DNA from: Nocardiopsis sp. JB363
GTDB lineage: Bacteria > Actinomycetota > Actinomycetes > Streptosporangiales > Streptosporangiaceae
NCBI RefSeq assembly: GCF_900143625.1
Contig: NZ_FRFF01000045.1
Coordinates: 1 to 64,000 of the forward strand
DNA: 64,000 bases
Direction of reading: 5' to 3'
Shown here: piece by piece, positions 32,288 to 42,245 of the stretch
Numbering within the stretch: the stretch's first letter is position 1
Layout of the letters: every line of letters begins with the position of its first letter
The notes under the pieces: generated by a model
The model's input: only the letters and a program-made list of their open reading frames with translations
What the model was told of the DNA's origin: nothing
The model's database searches: none
Made by a program: the position numbers and the translations under genes

Positions 32288-34021
32288 GTGCGCCACTTGC
32301 CTCAGCCTCCGGGCACCCCCGACCACCGTTCGGCCGACCACTACCTGTTCTGGCTGACCCGACGGGAGTGGCCTTCCCTGCTGTGGTCCTCGGCGATCAC
32401 CTCGGTCTACGTCCTGGGCACGATCCTGGTGTCCTACCTGCTCGGCGCCGCCCTGGACTCGGACCTGGCCGCCGGTGACCTCGGTTCCCTGCTGTACTGG
32501 TTCACCCTCATCGCACTGTGCTCCCTGGTGGCCGCGTCCATCGTCCCCCTGCTCGAACGGGCCGCCTGCTTCAACTGGTACGCCTCCGCCTACCGCACGG
32601 TGCAGCTGGTCACCCGCCGCTCCTCCCGACTCGGCCCGACCCTCACCCGGCGCCTTCCCACGGGCGAGGTGGTGGCGGTCGGCACCGACGACATCGATCG
32701 CATCGGCGACTTCTTCGAACGCTCCAACCTGATGGTCTCCTCCGTGGTCTCGGTGCTGGTGGTCGGCTTCCTTATGCTGACCTCGCACGTCACCTTCGGG
32801 CTGATCGCGCTGATCGCGGTACCGGTGATCGTCGTCGGCATGAGCCCACTGCTACGACCGCTCAACCGTCGTACGCGCACGCACCGGGATCGGCAGGCCG
32901 ACCTGACCACCAGGGCCACCGATCTGGTCGCCGGACTACGGGTCCTGCGCGGAGTGGGCGGCGAACGTTCGGTGGGCGAACGCTACCGGGCCGAGTCTCA
33001 GCAGGTGCGCGCCGCCGGGGTCCGCGTCGGATGGATGGACGCGGCCCTGGAGGCCGTCCGCACCCTCTATCCGGGGCTGCTGTTGGTGGGGATCGTCTGG
33101 TACGGCGCGCGACTGGCGTTGGTCGGCGAGATCACCGTGGGCCAACTGGTCGCCTTCTACGGATACACCGGTGCCTTGGCCACGGCGGTGCGCTTCTTCA
33201 TGCATTTCTTCTCCGACCTGGTGACCGCCCGGGTGGCGGCCTCTCGGGTGGTTCGGGTCCTGAGCCTGGACCACGATCTGCCCGATCCCGAGGACCCCGC
33301 GGAGTCCCCCACCGGCCCGTGCGATCTGCACGACAGCACCAGCGGGGTACGACTGGCCCACGGTCACATCACCGGGGTGGTCTGCGCCGACCACTCCGAC
33401 ACGATCGCCCTCGTCGAACGGCTGGGCCGCTACCGCGACGATGGTGAGGGCGCCTCGCTGGTCGGCGACCGGACCGTCCGGCTGCGCGACCTCCCGCTGC
33501 GGGAGGTACGCCATCGCGTCCTGGTCACCGGCAACGACGCCCATCTGTTCTCCGGGCGACTGCGCGACGAACTCGACCCCCGCGGTGCCCGCTCCGACGA
33601 GGAACTGACCGCGATGATCCGGGTCGCCGCGGCGGAGGACGTACTCACCCAGTCCCCGAAGGGCTTCGACGCGGAACTCACCGAACGCGGCCGCGAGTAC
33701 TCCGGAGGTCAGCAGCAACGGCTCCGACTCACCCGCGCCCTACTCCTGGACCCCGAGGTGTTGTTGCTGGTCGAACCCACCTCCGCGGTGGACGCCCATT
33801 CCGAGGCGGCCATCGCCGAACGTCTCGCCGAGGCCCGCCTCGGTCGCACCACCGGGGTGGTCACCACCAGCCCGCTGTTGCTCGACCACACCGACCACGT
33901 CCAGTTCGTCGAGGACGGCCGTGTGGTGGCCGAGGGTTCCCACCGGGACCTTCTCCACGTGGACGCCTACGCCGCGACCGTCCTGCGCACGGCGGAAGAG
34001 ACGACGGGAGAGAAGGTATGA
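32288..34021 (+). CDS. ABC exporter subunit with degenerate ATPase (no Walker A)
   Basis: The protein is 577 residues long: six membrane helices (1-330) and an ATPase domain (about 345-577). The Walker A site is missing; its place holds GVVCADHSDTIAL without the GxxGxGKS loop. The Q-loop Gln is lost (VTGNDAHLF), Walker B reads LLLVEPTSAVD with Val for Asp, and the H-switch reads VVTTSPLLL without His. The signature YSGGQQQRLRL is intact. So this subunit cannot hold ATP itself but can complete the partner's site. ATGA overlap with the next gene ensures paired synthesis. GTG start at 32288. Confidence 0.88.
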   Translation: MRHLPQPPGTPDHRSADHYLFWLTRREWPSLLWSSAITSVYVLGTILVSYLLGAALDSDLAAGDLGSLLYWFTLIALCSLVAASIVPLLERAACFNWYASAYRTVQLVTRRSSRLGPTLTRRLPTGEVVAVGTDDIDRIGDFFERSNLMVSSVVSVLVVGFLMLTSHVTFGLIALIAVPVIVVGMSPLLRPLNRRTRTHRDRQADLTTRATDLVAGLRVLRGVGGERSVGERYRAESQQVRAAGVRVGWMDAALEAVRTLYPGLLLVGIVWYGARLALVGEITVGQLVAFYGYTGALATAVRFFMHFFSDLVTARVAASRVVRVLSLDHDLPDPEDPAESPTGPCDLHDSTSGVRLAHGHITGVVCADHSDTIALVERLGRYRDDGEGASLVGDRTVRLRDLPLREVRHRVLVTGNDAHLFSGRLRDELDPRGARSDEELTAMIRVAAAEDVLTQSPKGFDAELTERGREYSGGQQQRLRLTRALLLDPEVLLLVEPTSAVDAHSEAAIAERLAEARLGRTTGVVTTSPLLLDHTDHVQFVEDGRVVAEGSHRDLLHVDAYAATVLRTAEETTGEKV

Positions 34022-35847
34022 CCCGGGCCGATGGACCCCCGACCTCGACCGGACCGGCGCCCGCTGGTCCGCCCACCGCACCGATCGATCCGACGGCGCT
34101 GCCGGTGGCGCCCACGTCCGCCGTGTGGGGGCGCCTGCGTCGCGCCTTCCGCGAGCACGGTCCGCTCCTGCTGGCGGTGGTGGTGCTGTACGCGCTGGCC
34201 ACCGCTTCGGCGCTGGTCGCCCCGTGGATGCTCGGGATGATCGTGGACGCCGTTCGCGAGGGCGCCGCCCCGGCGCGCGTGGACGTCATGGCCCTGCTGA
34301 TCGTGGCGTCCCTCCTGGTCAACGCCGCCCTGTTGCTCGGGGCCGTGTCGCAGTCGATCCGCTTCGGTGAGGGGCTACTGGCCGAGCTACGTGAGGAGTT
34401 CGTGCGGGCGGTCCTGCGGCTGCCCCTCGGAACGGTGGAACGCGCGGGCACCGGCGACCTGGTCTCCCGCACGGGGCGCGACATCAACTCGCTCAGCGTC
34501 ATGGTGCGCCGATCGGTGCCGGTGATCGCCACCGGTCTGACGACCGTGCTGGTCATCCTGGCGGCCCTGGTCGTGTTGCACCCGGCCCTTCTCCTCGCGT
34601 GTGTACCGTCCACCCTGCTCATCTGGGTGACCACCCGCTGGTACGCCCGCCGGGCGGCGGACGGCTACTTGGCCGAGATGGGCACGTACTCGCGGCTGAC
34701 CCAGGGTGTGTCCGACACCGTGGAGGGCGCGCACACGCTGGAGGCCCTGGGTCGCCAGGAGTGGCAGGACCTGCGCACCGACGCCGACGTACGCCGCGCC
34801 TTCGCCGCCGAGCGGTACACGCTGTGGCTGCGCTGCGTGTGGTATCCGCCGCTGGAGTTCTCCTACCTCATCGTCACGGCCGCGACGTTCCTGGTGGCCG
34901 GGTTGCTGTTCACCCAGGGCGAGCTTTCCCTGGGACAGATCGCCACGGCCGTCTTCCTGACCGTGCAGATGTCCAAACCCCTGGACCACATGATCGACCA
35001 GGTCGACAACGTGATGGTGGGCTTCACCGCGCTGCGTCGACTGTTGGGCGTTCGGTTCGCCGCCGAGGACACCCTCCCCGGAACCGAACCCGACCCCGAA
35101 CCCCACCGCCCCGGAACCGTGGCGATCCGCGACGTCCGGTTCGGCTACACGCCCGACGTCGAGGTGCTGCACGGGGTGGACCTGGACCTGCGCCCGGGCG
35201 AGCGGCTGGCCATGGTGGGACCCAGCGGTGCGGGTAAGTCCACCCTCGGCAAGCTGCTGGCCGGGGTGCACCTACCGGGTTCCGGCAGCGTGCGCGTGGG
35301 CGGTGTGGACCTGGCGGCCCTCTCCCCCGAGGAGCGCCGCGAGCGGGTGATCCTGCTCAGCCAGGAGAGCCATGTCTTCCGCGGCACCATCGCCGAGAAC
35401 CTCGCGTTGGCCCTCGACGAGCAGGACACGGAGCGCACCCGCCTGTGGCACGCCTTGGCTGCGGTGGACGCCGACGCCTGGGTGCGTTCCCTGCCGGACG
35501 GACTGGACACGAGGGTGGGTTCGGGTCAGGTCGCCCTCGACCCGGCCCACGTGCAACAACTCGCCCTGGCCCGAGTCGTGCTGGCCGACCCTCAGGTAGT
35601 GGTGTTGGACGAGGCCACGTCCCTGATCGACCCCCGATCGGCCCGCCACCTGGAGCATTCCCTGGCCGGTGTCCTGTCCGGCCGCACCGTGGTCGCGATC
35701 GCCCACCGTCTGTACACCGCCCACGACGCCGACCGTGTCGCGGTGGTCGAACACGGAGGGGTCGCCAAACTCGGCACCCACGAGGAGCTGCTGGATCGAG
35801 GAGGTTCCTACGCCCGGCTGTGGCACGCCTGGCACGGCGACGCCTAG
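34018..35847 (+). CDS. ABC exporter subunit with intact ATP site but degenerate signature
   Basis: The protein is 609 residues long: a Pro-rich cytoplasmic head, six membrane helices and an ATPase domain (about 370-609). Walker A GPSGAGKST (401-409), Q-loop ILLSQESHVF, Walker B VVVLDEATSLID and H-switch AIAHRLYT are all intact. The signature motif is gone: where LSGGQRQR is expected the sequence reads ALDPAHVQQLALAR. Its good Walker A pairs with the good signature of the upstream subunit, giving one working and one dead ATP site in the heterodimer. Substrate unknown. Confidence 0.88.
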   Translation: MTRADGPPTSTGPAPAGPPTAPIDPTALPVAPTSAVWGRLRRAFREHGPLLLAVVVLYALATASALVAPWMLGMIVDAVREGAAPARVDVMALLIVASLLVNAALLLGAVSQSIRFGEGLLAELREEFVRAVLRLPLGTVERAGTGDLVSRTGRDINSLSVMVRRSVPVIATGLTTVLVILAALVVLHPALLLACVPSTLLIWVTTRWYARRAADGYLAEMGTYSRLTQGVSDTVEGAHTLEALGRQEWQDLRTDADVRRAFAAERYTLWLRCVWYPPLEFSYLIVTAATFLVAGLLFTQGELSLGQIATAVFLTVQMSKPLDHMIDQVDNVMVGFTALRRLLGVRFAAEDTLPGTEPDPEPHRPGTVAIRDVRFGYTPDVEVLHGVDLDLRPGERLAMVGPSGAGKSTLGKLLAGVHLPGSGSVRVGGVDLAALSPEERRERVILLSQESHVFRGTIAENLALALDEQDTERTRLWHALAAVDADAWVRSLPDGLDTRVGSGQVALDPAHVQQLALARVVLADPQVVVLDEATSLIDPRSARHLEHSLAGVLSGRTVVAIAHRLYTAHDADRVAVVEHGGVAKLGTHEELLDRGGSYARLWHAWHGDA

Positions 35848-35857
35848 GGCGGCGACC

Positions 35858-36118
35858 TCACGAAGGCCACTGCTCCGGACGAGGGAACCGGGAGGTGTCG
35901 ATCTCCAGGTCGAAGAGCTCCGGAAGCCGGATCTTCTCGCCGAAGTCCACGGTGGTGGCGTGGTTGTAGCGACCGTTTCCAGGCTGTTCGTACAACGTGA
36001 CGGAAGGTCCGGTCTCGTCCCAGGCGTCGACCAGCAGGTAGAGCGGAACAGGAGCGTGCGCGTAGTCCCATCGCGACATCCCCGTCGCCGGAACGGTCTC
36101 CGTCATCGCCGGACTCAT
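35858..36118 (-). pseudogene. C-terminal fragment of a Uma2-family nuclease
   Basis: These 86 codons match the last third of Uma2 (PD-(D/E)XK fold) proteins: YAHAPVPLYLLVDAWDETGP, LYEQPGNGRYN and FGEKIRLPELFDLEID. The N-terminal two thirds with the catalytic acidic residues are absent; the first 15 codons are unrelated. Uma2 genes are abundant and quickly lost in actinomycetes. A short non-nuclease protein is still possible because the frame is open. Confidence 0.65.
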
Positions 36119-36243
36119 TTCCTCGCACCTCCGGACAGGAACCTAGCGCCTTGCGCACCCGTCCACCCGACACTTCGCACGATAACCCCGACGGGCACGG
36201 AAAAACATTGGACGAGCCCGGCGGGGCGAAGGACACTGCTCGG

Positions 36244-36996
36244 ATGACCTTCCCGACGATCCCTCCCATGCACCGCGACCTCGACTTCAACGGCCCGCTC
36301 TCCGACGAGCGGGCCGCGCGCCTGATCCACTCGCTCGGCCCCTTGAAAGGGCACCACGTCGTGGACCTGGGCTGTGGCTGGGCCGAACTCCTTCTTCGCA
36401 CGCTGGCCACCGAGCCCGAGGCCACCGGCTTCGGTATCGACCTCGGGGAGGAGAACATCCGGCATGGTCGGGCCGGCGCCGAGGCCAGGGGGCTGGCCGA
36501 CCAGGTGGAACTGGAGGTCGGGGACGCCGGCGCGTGGAAGGGCGAGGCCTCCGATGTGGTGTTCAACGTGGGTGCCACCCATGTGTGGGGCGGCGACCCC
36601 GTCGTGCACACCGAAAACGCGCTCACCGCCCTGGCCGACCTGACCCGTCCGGGCGGTCGGGTGCTGTTCGGTGAGTGCTTCTGGAAACGTCCGCCGACCG
36701 CGGAGGAGATCACGGCCATGGCGGTGATCCCCCGTGACCAGTACCGGCCGATGCCCGACCTGGTCGATTTCGCGCTCTCCCACGGTTTCCGCCTGTACTC
36801 CCTGTCGGAGGCCACGGTCGACGAGTGGGACACCTTCGAGAACGGCAACGCGTGGGGTCTGGAGGACTGGATCCGGGACAACCCCGACTCTCCCGACTTC
36901 GACGAGGTCGTCCGGCTTACCGACGCCCACCGACGACTCCGCCTGTACGGCCGGGACGTGCTCGGCTTCGCCTACCTGACCCTCCTGCGGGTCTGA
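36244..36996 (+). CDS. Class I SAM-dependent methyltransferase
   Basis: The protein is 250 residues long from the ATG at 36244. The SAM-binding motif is VVDLGCGWAELLLRTL (about 41-56), the acidic residue following strand 2 is in GFGIDLGEENI, and a post-motif region reads FNVGATHVWGG. It resembles small-molecule methyltransferases; the substrate is unknown. GAAGGAC lies about 12 bases upstream of the start. The Nudix gene follows 101 bases later. Confidence 0.82.
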   Translation: MTFPTIPPMHRDLDFNGPLSDERAARLIHSLGPLKGHHVVDLGCGWAELLLRTLATEPEATGFGIDLGEENIRHGRAGAEARGLADQVELEVGDAGAWKGEASDVVFNVGATHVWGGDPVVHTENALTALADLTRPGGRVLFGECFWKRPPTAEEITAMAVIPRDQYRPMPDLVDFALSHGFRLYSLSEATVDEWDTFENGNAWGLEDWIRDNPDSPDFDEVVRLTDAHRRLRLYGRDVLGFAYLTLLRV

Positions 36997-37097
36997 GAGC
37001 AGTCGTCCACAGGTTCCCCGGGCGCCGGTTGCGCACGCGTCCCCGCGCACGCATGCTCGTTTCCAAGGGAGCCGACCGGTTCCCGGGGAGGAAGCAG

Positions 37098-37565
37098 ATG
37101 GACACGCGGGCACTCGTCCACGACGCTCACCAGGCGGGGATCGAGGGGTTCTCGGCGGGCGCGATCGTTCACCGGGACGCCGGGCAGGAGATCCTCCTGC
37201 TGCGCCGGCGCGACGACGAGACGTCTTTTCCCGGGGCGGAGAGCCTGCCCTCGGGCGGGGTGGAACCGGGCGAGACCCTCCTCGAAGGGTTGGCCCGGGA
37301 ACTAAGCGAGGAAATCGGGTTTCCGGAGGGTTTTCCCCTTCGGTTGGAGTCCTTCGTGACCTGGTTCGACTACGAATCCCGGCACGGAGAGCTTAAACGC
37401 CAGTTCACGTTCGCTCGACCACATGACGGCGCGCCGGTGCGGTTGTCGCAGGAGCACACGGACTTCCGGTGGATCCCGGCGGAGAAGTACCGGGACAGTG
37501 ACCTCACCCCGCACGTGAAGGCCGCGGTCCGGGAGTGGCTGGAACAGCGCGACTCCCCCGCCTGA
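37098..37565 (+). CDS. Nudix hydrolase
   Basis: This 155-residue protein has a perfect Nudix box, GVEPGETLLEGLARELSEEIGF-type, near residues 54-76 (G-x5-E-x7-RELSEEIGF). The preceding SFPGAESLPSGG and the following FVTWFDYESRHGELKRQF are typical of broad nucleotide-sugar or oxidised-nucleotide hydrolases. The ATG at 37098 has a GGGGAGGAAG site. It is followed by a terminator shared with groEL. Confidence 0.87.
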   Translation: MDTRALVHDAHQAGIEGFSAGAIVHRDAGQEILLLRRRDDETSFPGAESLPSGGVEPGETLLEGLARELSEEIGFPEGFPLRLESFVTWFDYESRHGELKRQFTFARPHDGAPVRLSQEHTDFRWIPAEKYRDSDLTPHVKAAVREWLEQRDSPA

Positions 37566-37584
37566 CGTCCCCGGAAACGGCGAA

Positions 37585-37614
37585 ACCGGGCGGCCCCGTG
37601 AAGGGCCGCCCGGT
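37585..37614. terminator. Bidirectional terminator between Nudix and groEL genes
   Basis: ACCGGGCGGCCC (37585-37596) and GGGCCGCCCGGT (37603-37614) form perfect 12-bp arms with a 6-base loop. Confidence 0.85.
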
Positions 37615-37660
37615 CGTCGCGGGCGAGGTCGCGTATCCCGACCCCGGGCTCCTGGACTTC

Positions 37661-39418
<1,758 letters not shown>

Positions 39419-39445
39419 TTAGCACTCGACCATACTGAGTGCTAA
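39419..39445 (-). promoter_or_regulatory. CIRCE operator 1 (HrcA site), perfect
   Basis: TTAGCACTC, 9 bases, GAGTGCTAA matches the CIRCE consensus exactly. It lies downstream of the -10 box, around and just after the predicted transcription start. Confidence 0.97.
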
Positions 39446-39454
39446 CCACTCATA

Positions 39455-39483
39455 TTTTTAGCACTCGACCATGGAGAGTGCAA
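39455..39483 (-). promoter_or_regulatory. groEL promoter
   Basis: On the minus strand, TTGCAC (39478-39483) and TAAAAA (39455-39460) are separated by 17 bases. The -35 box overlaps one arm of the second CIRCE element. Confidence 0.75.
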
Positions 39484-39484
39484 A
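39458..39484 (-). promoter_or_regulatory. CIRCE operator 2 (HrcA site), one mismatch
   Basis: TTAGCACTC, 9 bases, GAGTGCAAA differs from the consensus at one base. It covers the promoter spacer, 39 bases centre to centre from CIRCE 1. Confidence 0.92.
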
Positions 39485-39661
39485 CGATGTGGTCACGATT
39501 TCCACAGCCCGAACAACGCCCTTACCTGGGGAGACATGCCCGAACCTGGGCATTTGAGCGTTGGGCGAACAGATGGTGACACCTGAGCTCGGTGGCGGCT
39601 CCGTTGCTCTCCCTACCCGGGAAGGGCCGGGCGAGCACCCGCCGTCACCGATCGATTCGGC

Positions 39662-40459
39662 TCAGGTGCTCAGCCCTCGCATGGCACGCGATCCCACCGC
39701 CAGGGCCAGGACGGTCATCCCGAGCGCCACGGCCCAACCGACCAGGACCGTCGTGTCCCAGGGACCACCGCCGAACAGCACCCGGGCGGCGTCCACCACG
39801 TGTGCGATCGGGTTGAACCGGGACAGTGTGTACAGCCACCCGGGCGCCAGCTCCATCGGCAGCAGCACCCCGGACAGCAGGAGCAGCGGCATCATCACGG
39901 TCTGGATGATCGGCGCGAACACATAGGTCTGCCTGGCGACCAGCGCGGCCAGGTAGGACAGCGTGGACAGCCCGATCCCGAGAACCGCCAGTAGGGCGAC
40001 CCCCGCCAGGGCGCCGATCGGTGTGGTGTGGAAGCCCAACGGCACCACCACCACGAGGATCAGCAGGATCTGCGCCACCACGATCACCATGTCCCGCAGG
40101 ACTCGGCCCAACAGCAGGGGCACCCGGCCGGCCGGCGTGGCCAGGAGGCGTTCGTGCGCCCCCGAGGCCATCTCCGGCAGCAGCCCGAACCCGGCGAACC
40201 CGGCGGAGAAGAGCGCCAGCATCACCAGCAGTCCGGGGACGAACCACTGCCAGGGGTTCTCGCCCTCGGCCCCGGCCAGACCACCCAGCAGGGGTGCGAA
40301 CAGCACCAGGTAGAGCAGGGGTTGCAGCATCCCGAAGGCAACCAGGTACGGCCGGTACAGCATCGGGCGGAGCTGCCGGGCGAACACGACTCCGGTGTCG
40401 CGTACCGACCCGAAAACGACGTGTCGCGGGGTCGCCGTGTCGGTGGTGGTCTCGCTCAT
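39662..40459 (-). CDS. ABC-2 type exporter permease (DrrB-like)
   Basis: The protein is 265 residues long with six membrane helices and the ABC-2 layout: a long loop after helix 1-2 and the family motif HERLLATPAGRVPLLLGRVLRD near residue 100. It pairs with the preceding ATPase, as in daunorubicin DrrAB exporters, for drugs or lipids. Its ATG at 40459 overlaps the ATPase TGA by one base (TGATG), so translation is coupled. The substrate is unknown; control by the upstream PadR repressor is likely. Confidence 0.88.
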   Translation of the reverse strand: MSETTTDTATPRHVVFGSVRDTGVVFARQLRPMLYRPYLVAFGMLQPLLYLVLFAPLLGGLAGAEGENPWQWFVPGLLVMLALFSAGFAGFGLLPEMASGAHERLLATPAGRVPLLLGRVLRDMVIVVAQILLILVVVVPLGFHTTPIGALAGVALLAVLGIGLSTLSYLAALVARQTYVFAPIIQTVMMPLLLLSGVLLPMELAPGWLYTLSRFNPIAHVVDAARVLFGGGPWDTTVLVGWAVALGMTVLALAVGSRAMRGLST

Positions 40460-41427
40460 CACCCCTCCTCGCGCAGGCTGCGGCCGGTCAGGGTCAGGAA
40501 GACATCGTCCAGGGTGGGCCGCTGCACCTGGACACTGCCCGGGTGGACACCGGACTCGTCGAGTGCGCGCAACAGCCCCGGCAGGAAGGCGTCGCCGCGG
40601 TCGACCCGCAGGGCCACCTCGGCGCCGACCCCCTCCACCTCGGTGACCTCGGTCGGTGTGCCGTCGCTCAGCTCCGCGGCCACTTCCGCGGCCTTCTCCG
40701 CCAGATGCGCCTCGTCGATGGTGAACCGGACGAGGTCCCCGAAGACGCGGCCCTTGAGCTCGTCGGGGGTGCCGTCGGCGATCAGGCGGCCGTGGTCGAT
40801 GACCAGGACCCGCTCCGCGGCGTTGTCGGCCTCCTCCAGGTAATGGGTGGTGAGGACGACGGTGGTCCCGTACTCCGACCGGAGCCGGGCGACGTGTTCC
40901 CACAGGTCGGCGCGGCTCTGTGGGTCCAGGCCGGTGGACGGCTCGTCGAGGAACAGCAGGCCGGGCCGGTGGATGAGCCCCATGGCGATGTCGAGCCTGC
41001 GCTGTTGACCGCCGGAGAGGGTGGTCGTCTCACGGTCGGCGGCCGCGGCGAGGTCGAGCATCTCCAGGAGCTCGTCGGTGCGGGATCGGGAGGTGCGGCG
41101 ATCGAGTCCGTAGAGCCGCCCCTGGTAGTAGAGCTCGTCGCGGGCGCGTTGGTCACCGGACGCGCTGTGTCCCTGGCCGACGAAGCCGATCCGCCGTCGT
41201 ACCTCGGCGGGTTCGGCGCGCACGTCGTGTCCGGCGACCATCGCGGTGCCCGAGGTGGGTTCGAGCAGGGTGGTGAGCATGCGCAGGGTGGTGCTCTTAC
41301 CCGCCCCGTTGGGCCCCAGGAGCGCGACGAGCTCCCCTTCGGCGACCTCCACGTCGACTCCGCGCACGGCTTCGACGGTGTCCTTGCCGACCCGGAAGTC
41401 CCGGGTCAGCTCGCGTGTTCGGATCAT
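40459..41427 (-). CDS. ABC exporter ATPase (DrrA-like)
   Basis: The protein is 322 residues long. Walker A GPNGAGKSTT (about 38-47), signature LSGGQQRRLDIAMGL (about 138), Walker B LLFLDEPSTGLDP and H-loop TTHYLEEAD are all intact. The C-terminal 90 residues form the DrrA-type regulatory extension ending PTLDDVFLTLTGRSL. It powers the adjoining ABC-2 permease. The ATG at 41427 has AGAGGGGATC ahead. A 15-bp inverted repeat lies directly upstream. Confidence 0.9.
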   Translation of the reverse strand: MIRTRELTRDFRVGKDTVEAVRGVDVEVAEGELVALLGPNGAGKSTTLRMLTTLLEPTSGTAMVAGHDVRAEPAEVRRRIGFVGQGHSASGDQRARDELYYQGRLYGLDRRTSRSRTDELLEMLDLAAAADRETTTLSGGQQRRLDIAMGLIHRPGLLFLDEPSTGLDPQSRADLWEHVARLRSEYGTTVVLTTHYLEEADNAAERVLVIDHGRLIADGTPDELKGRVFGDLVRFTIDEAHLAEKAAEVAAELSDGTPTEVTEVEGVGAEVALRVDRGDAFLPGLLRALDESGVHPGSVQVQRPTLDDVFLTLTGRSLREEG

Positions 41428-41438
41428 GCGATCCCCTC

Positions 41439-41500
41439 TATTAAAACTTGAATGCCAGGATCAGAATGCATCACCGAAGGGACATATTCAAGTTTTAATA
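41439..41500 (-). promoter_or_regulatory. 15-bp inverted repeat at the padR/ABC exporter promoter
   Basis: TATTAAAACTTGAAT (41439-41453) and ATTCAAGTTTTAATA (41486-41500) are perfect inverses separated by 32 bases, in a sharply AT-rich patch. One arm sits 12 bases before the ATPase start codon, next to its ribosome site. They are probably two binding sites for the PadR repressor encoded just upstream. Confidence 0.7.
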
Positions 41501-41544
41501 CCGGGACACGATCGGCCCGGACCGGAGTCCCCTGGGGTCGTCGG

Positions 41545-42141
41545 TCAGGAGGGCGCGGTGGGCGGGGTCCCGAAGGCCTCGGGCGAGTCGTCGGCCATCA
41601 CGTACTTCCCCGCCTCCAACTCCGCGAGGAGCCGCCGGGTCCACTCGGCCCCCGCCTCGATCGTGACGTGCCACAGGCGGAAGAGCTCACGCACGTGGGC
41701 GGGCTTGCCCCACTCCTCCACGGAGGAGTGGATCGCCGCCTCCGTCTCGGCGTTGCTCTTCTCCAGTGCGATCAACCGCTCTCGCAGGGACTCGATCACC
41801 TCCGCCCTGGGCAGGCAGGGCATCAGGGTGACCCCGGCGTACAGCAGGGCCTGGTCGTCGCCGGTGTGGCCCAACGCCCCGCGCAGCAGGCGGTGGAACT
41901 CGACCTCACCGTCGTCGGTGAGCTCGTAGGAGGTGCGGTCGGTGACCTCGTCGCCCGGAGCCACGAACTCGCGGAGCTTTCCCTGCTCGGCGAGTTTGCG
42001 CAGGGCGTGGTAGATCGAGCCCCACTTCACATTGGCCCACTCTTTCGCGCCCCAGTCCATGAGGTCACGGCCCACGCGGTAGCCGTGTGTCCACCCGTGG
42101 ATGCGCACCACACCCAGCACCAACAACCGTGTCGCCGACAT
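41545..42141 (-). CDS. PadR-family transcriptional repressor
   Basis: The protein is 198 residues long from the ATG at 42141 (GAGGGTGG site). Its N-terminal winged helix has the PadR pattern LLVLGVVRIHGWTHGYRVGRDL, then VKWGSIYHALRKLAEQGKL and a beta wing with TSYELTDDGEVEF. A C-terminal dimerisation helix domain follows (about 110-180). PadR proteins bind drugs directly and release exporter promoters. It is the first gene of the strand group padR, ATPase, permease; the inverted repeat between it and the ATPase is its likely target. Confidence 0.88.
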   Translation of the reverse strand: MSATRLLVLGVVRIHGWTHGYRVGRDLMDWGAKEWANVKWGSIYHALRKLAEQGKLREFVAPGDEVTDRTSYELTDDGEVEFHRLLRGALGHTGDDQALLYAGVTLMPCLPRAEVIESLRERLIALEKSNAETEAAIHSSVEEWGKPAHVRELFRLWHVTIEAGAEWTRRLLAELEAGKYVMADDSPEAFGTPPTAPS

Positions 42142-42199
42142 CGCCACCCTCGTCCCGGAAGAAACCTCATCCCAGGTTACGAGGCCCCTGGAAGACGAA

Positions 42200-42232
42200 G
42201 AGGGGGCGGACGCACCGAGCGCCCGCCCCCTC
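42200..42232 (-). terminator. Terminator after the sulfur-carrier gene
   Basis: GAGGGGGCGG (42200-42209) and CCGCCCCCTC (42223-42232) are perfect 10-bp arms, 13 bases past the sulfur-carrier stop codon. Confidence 0.85.
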
Positions 42233-42245
42233 CCGATGCGTACGG

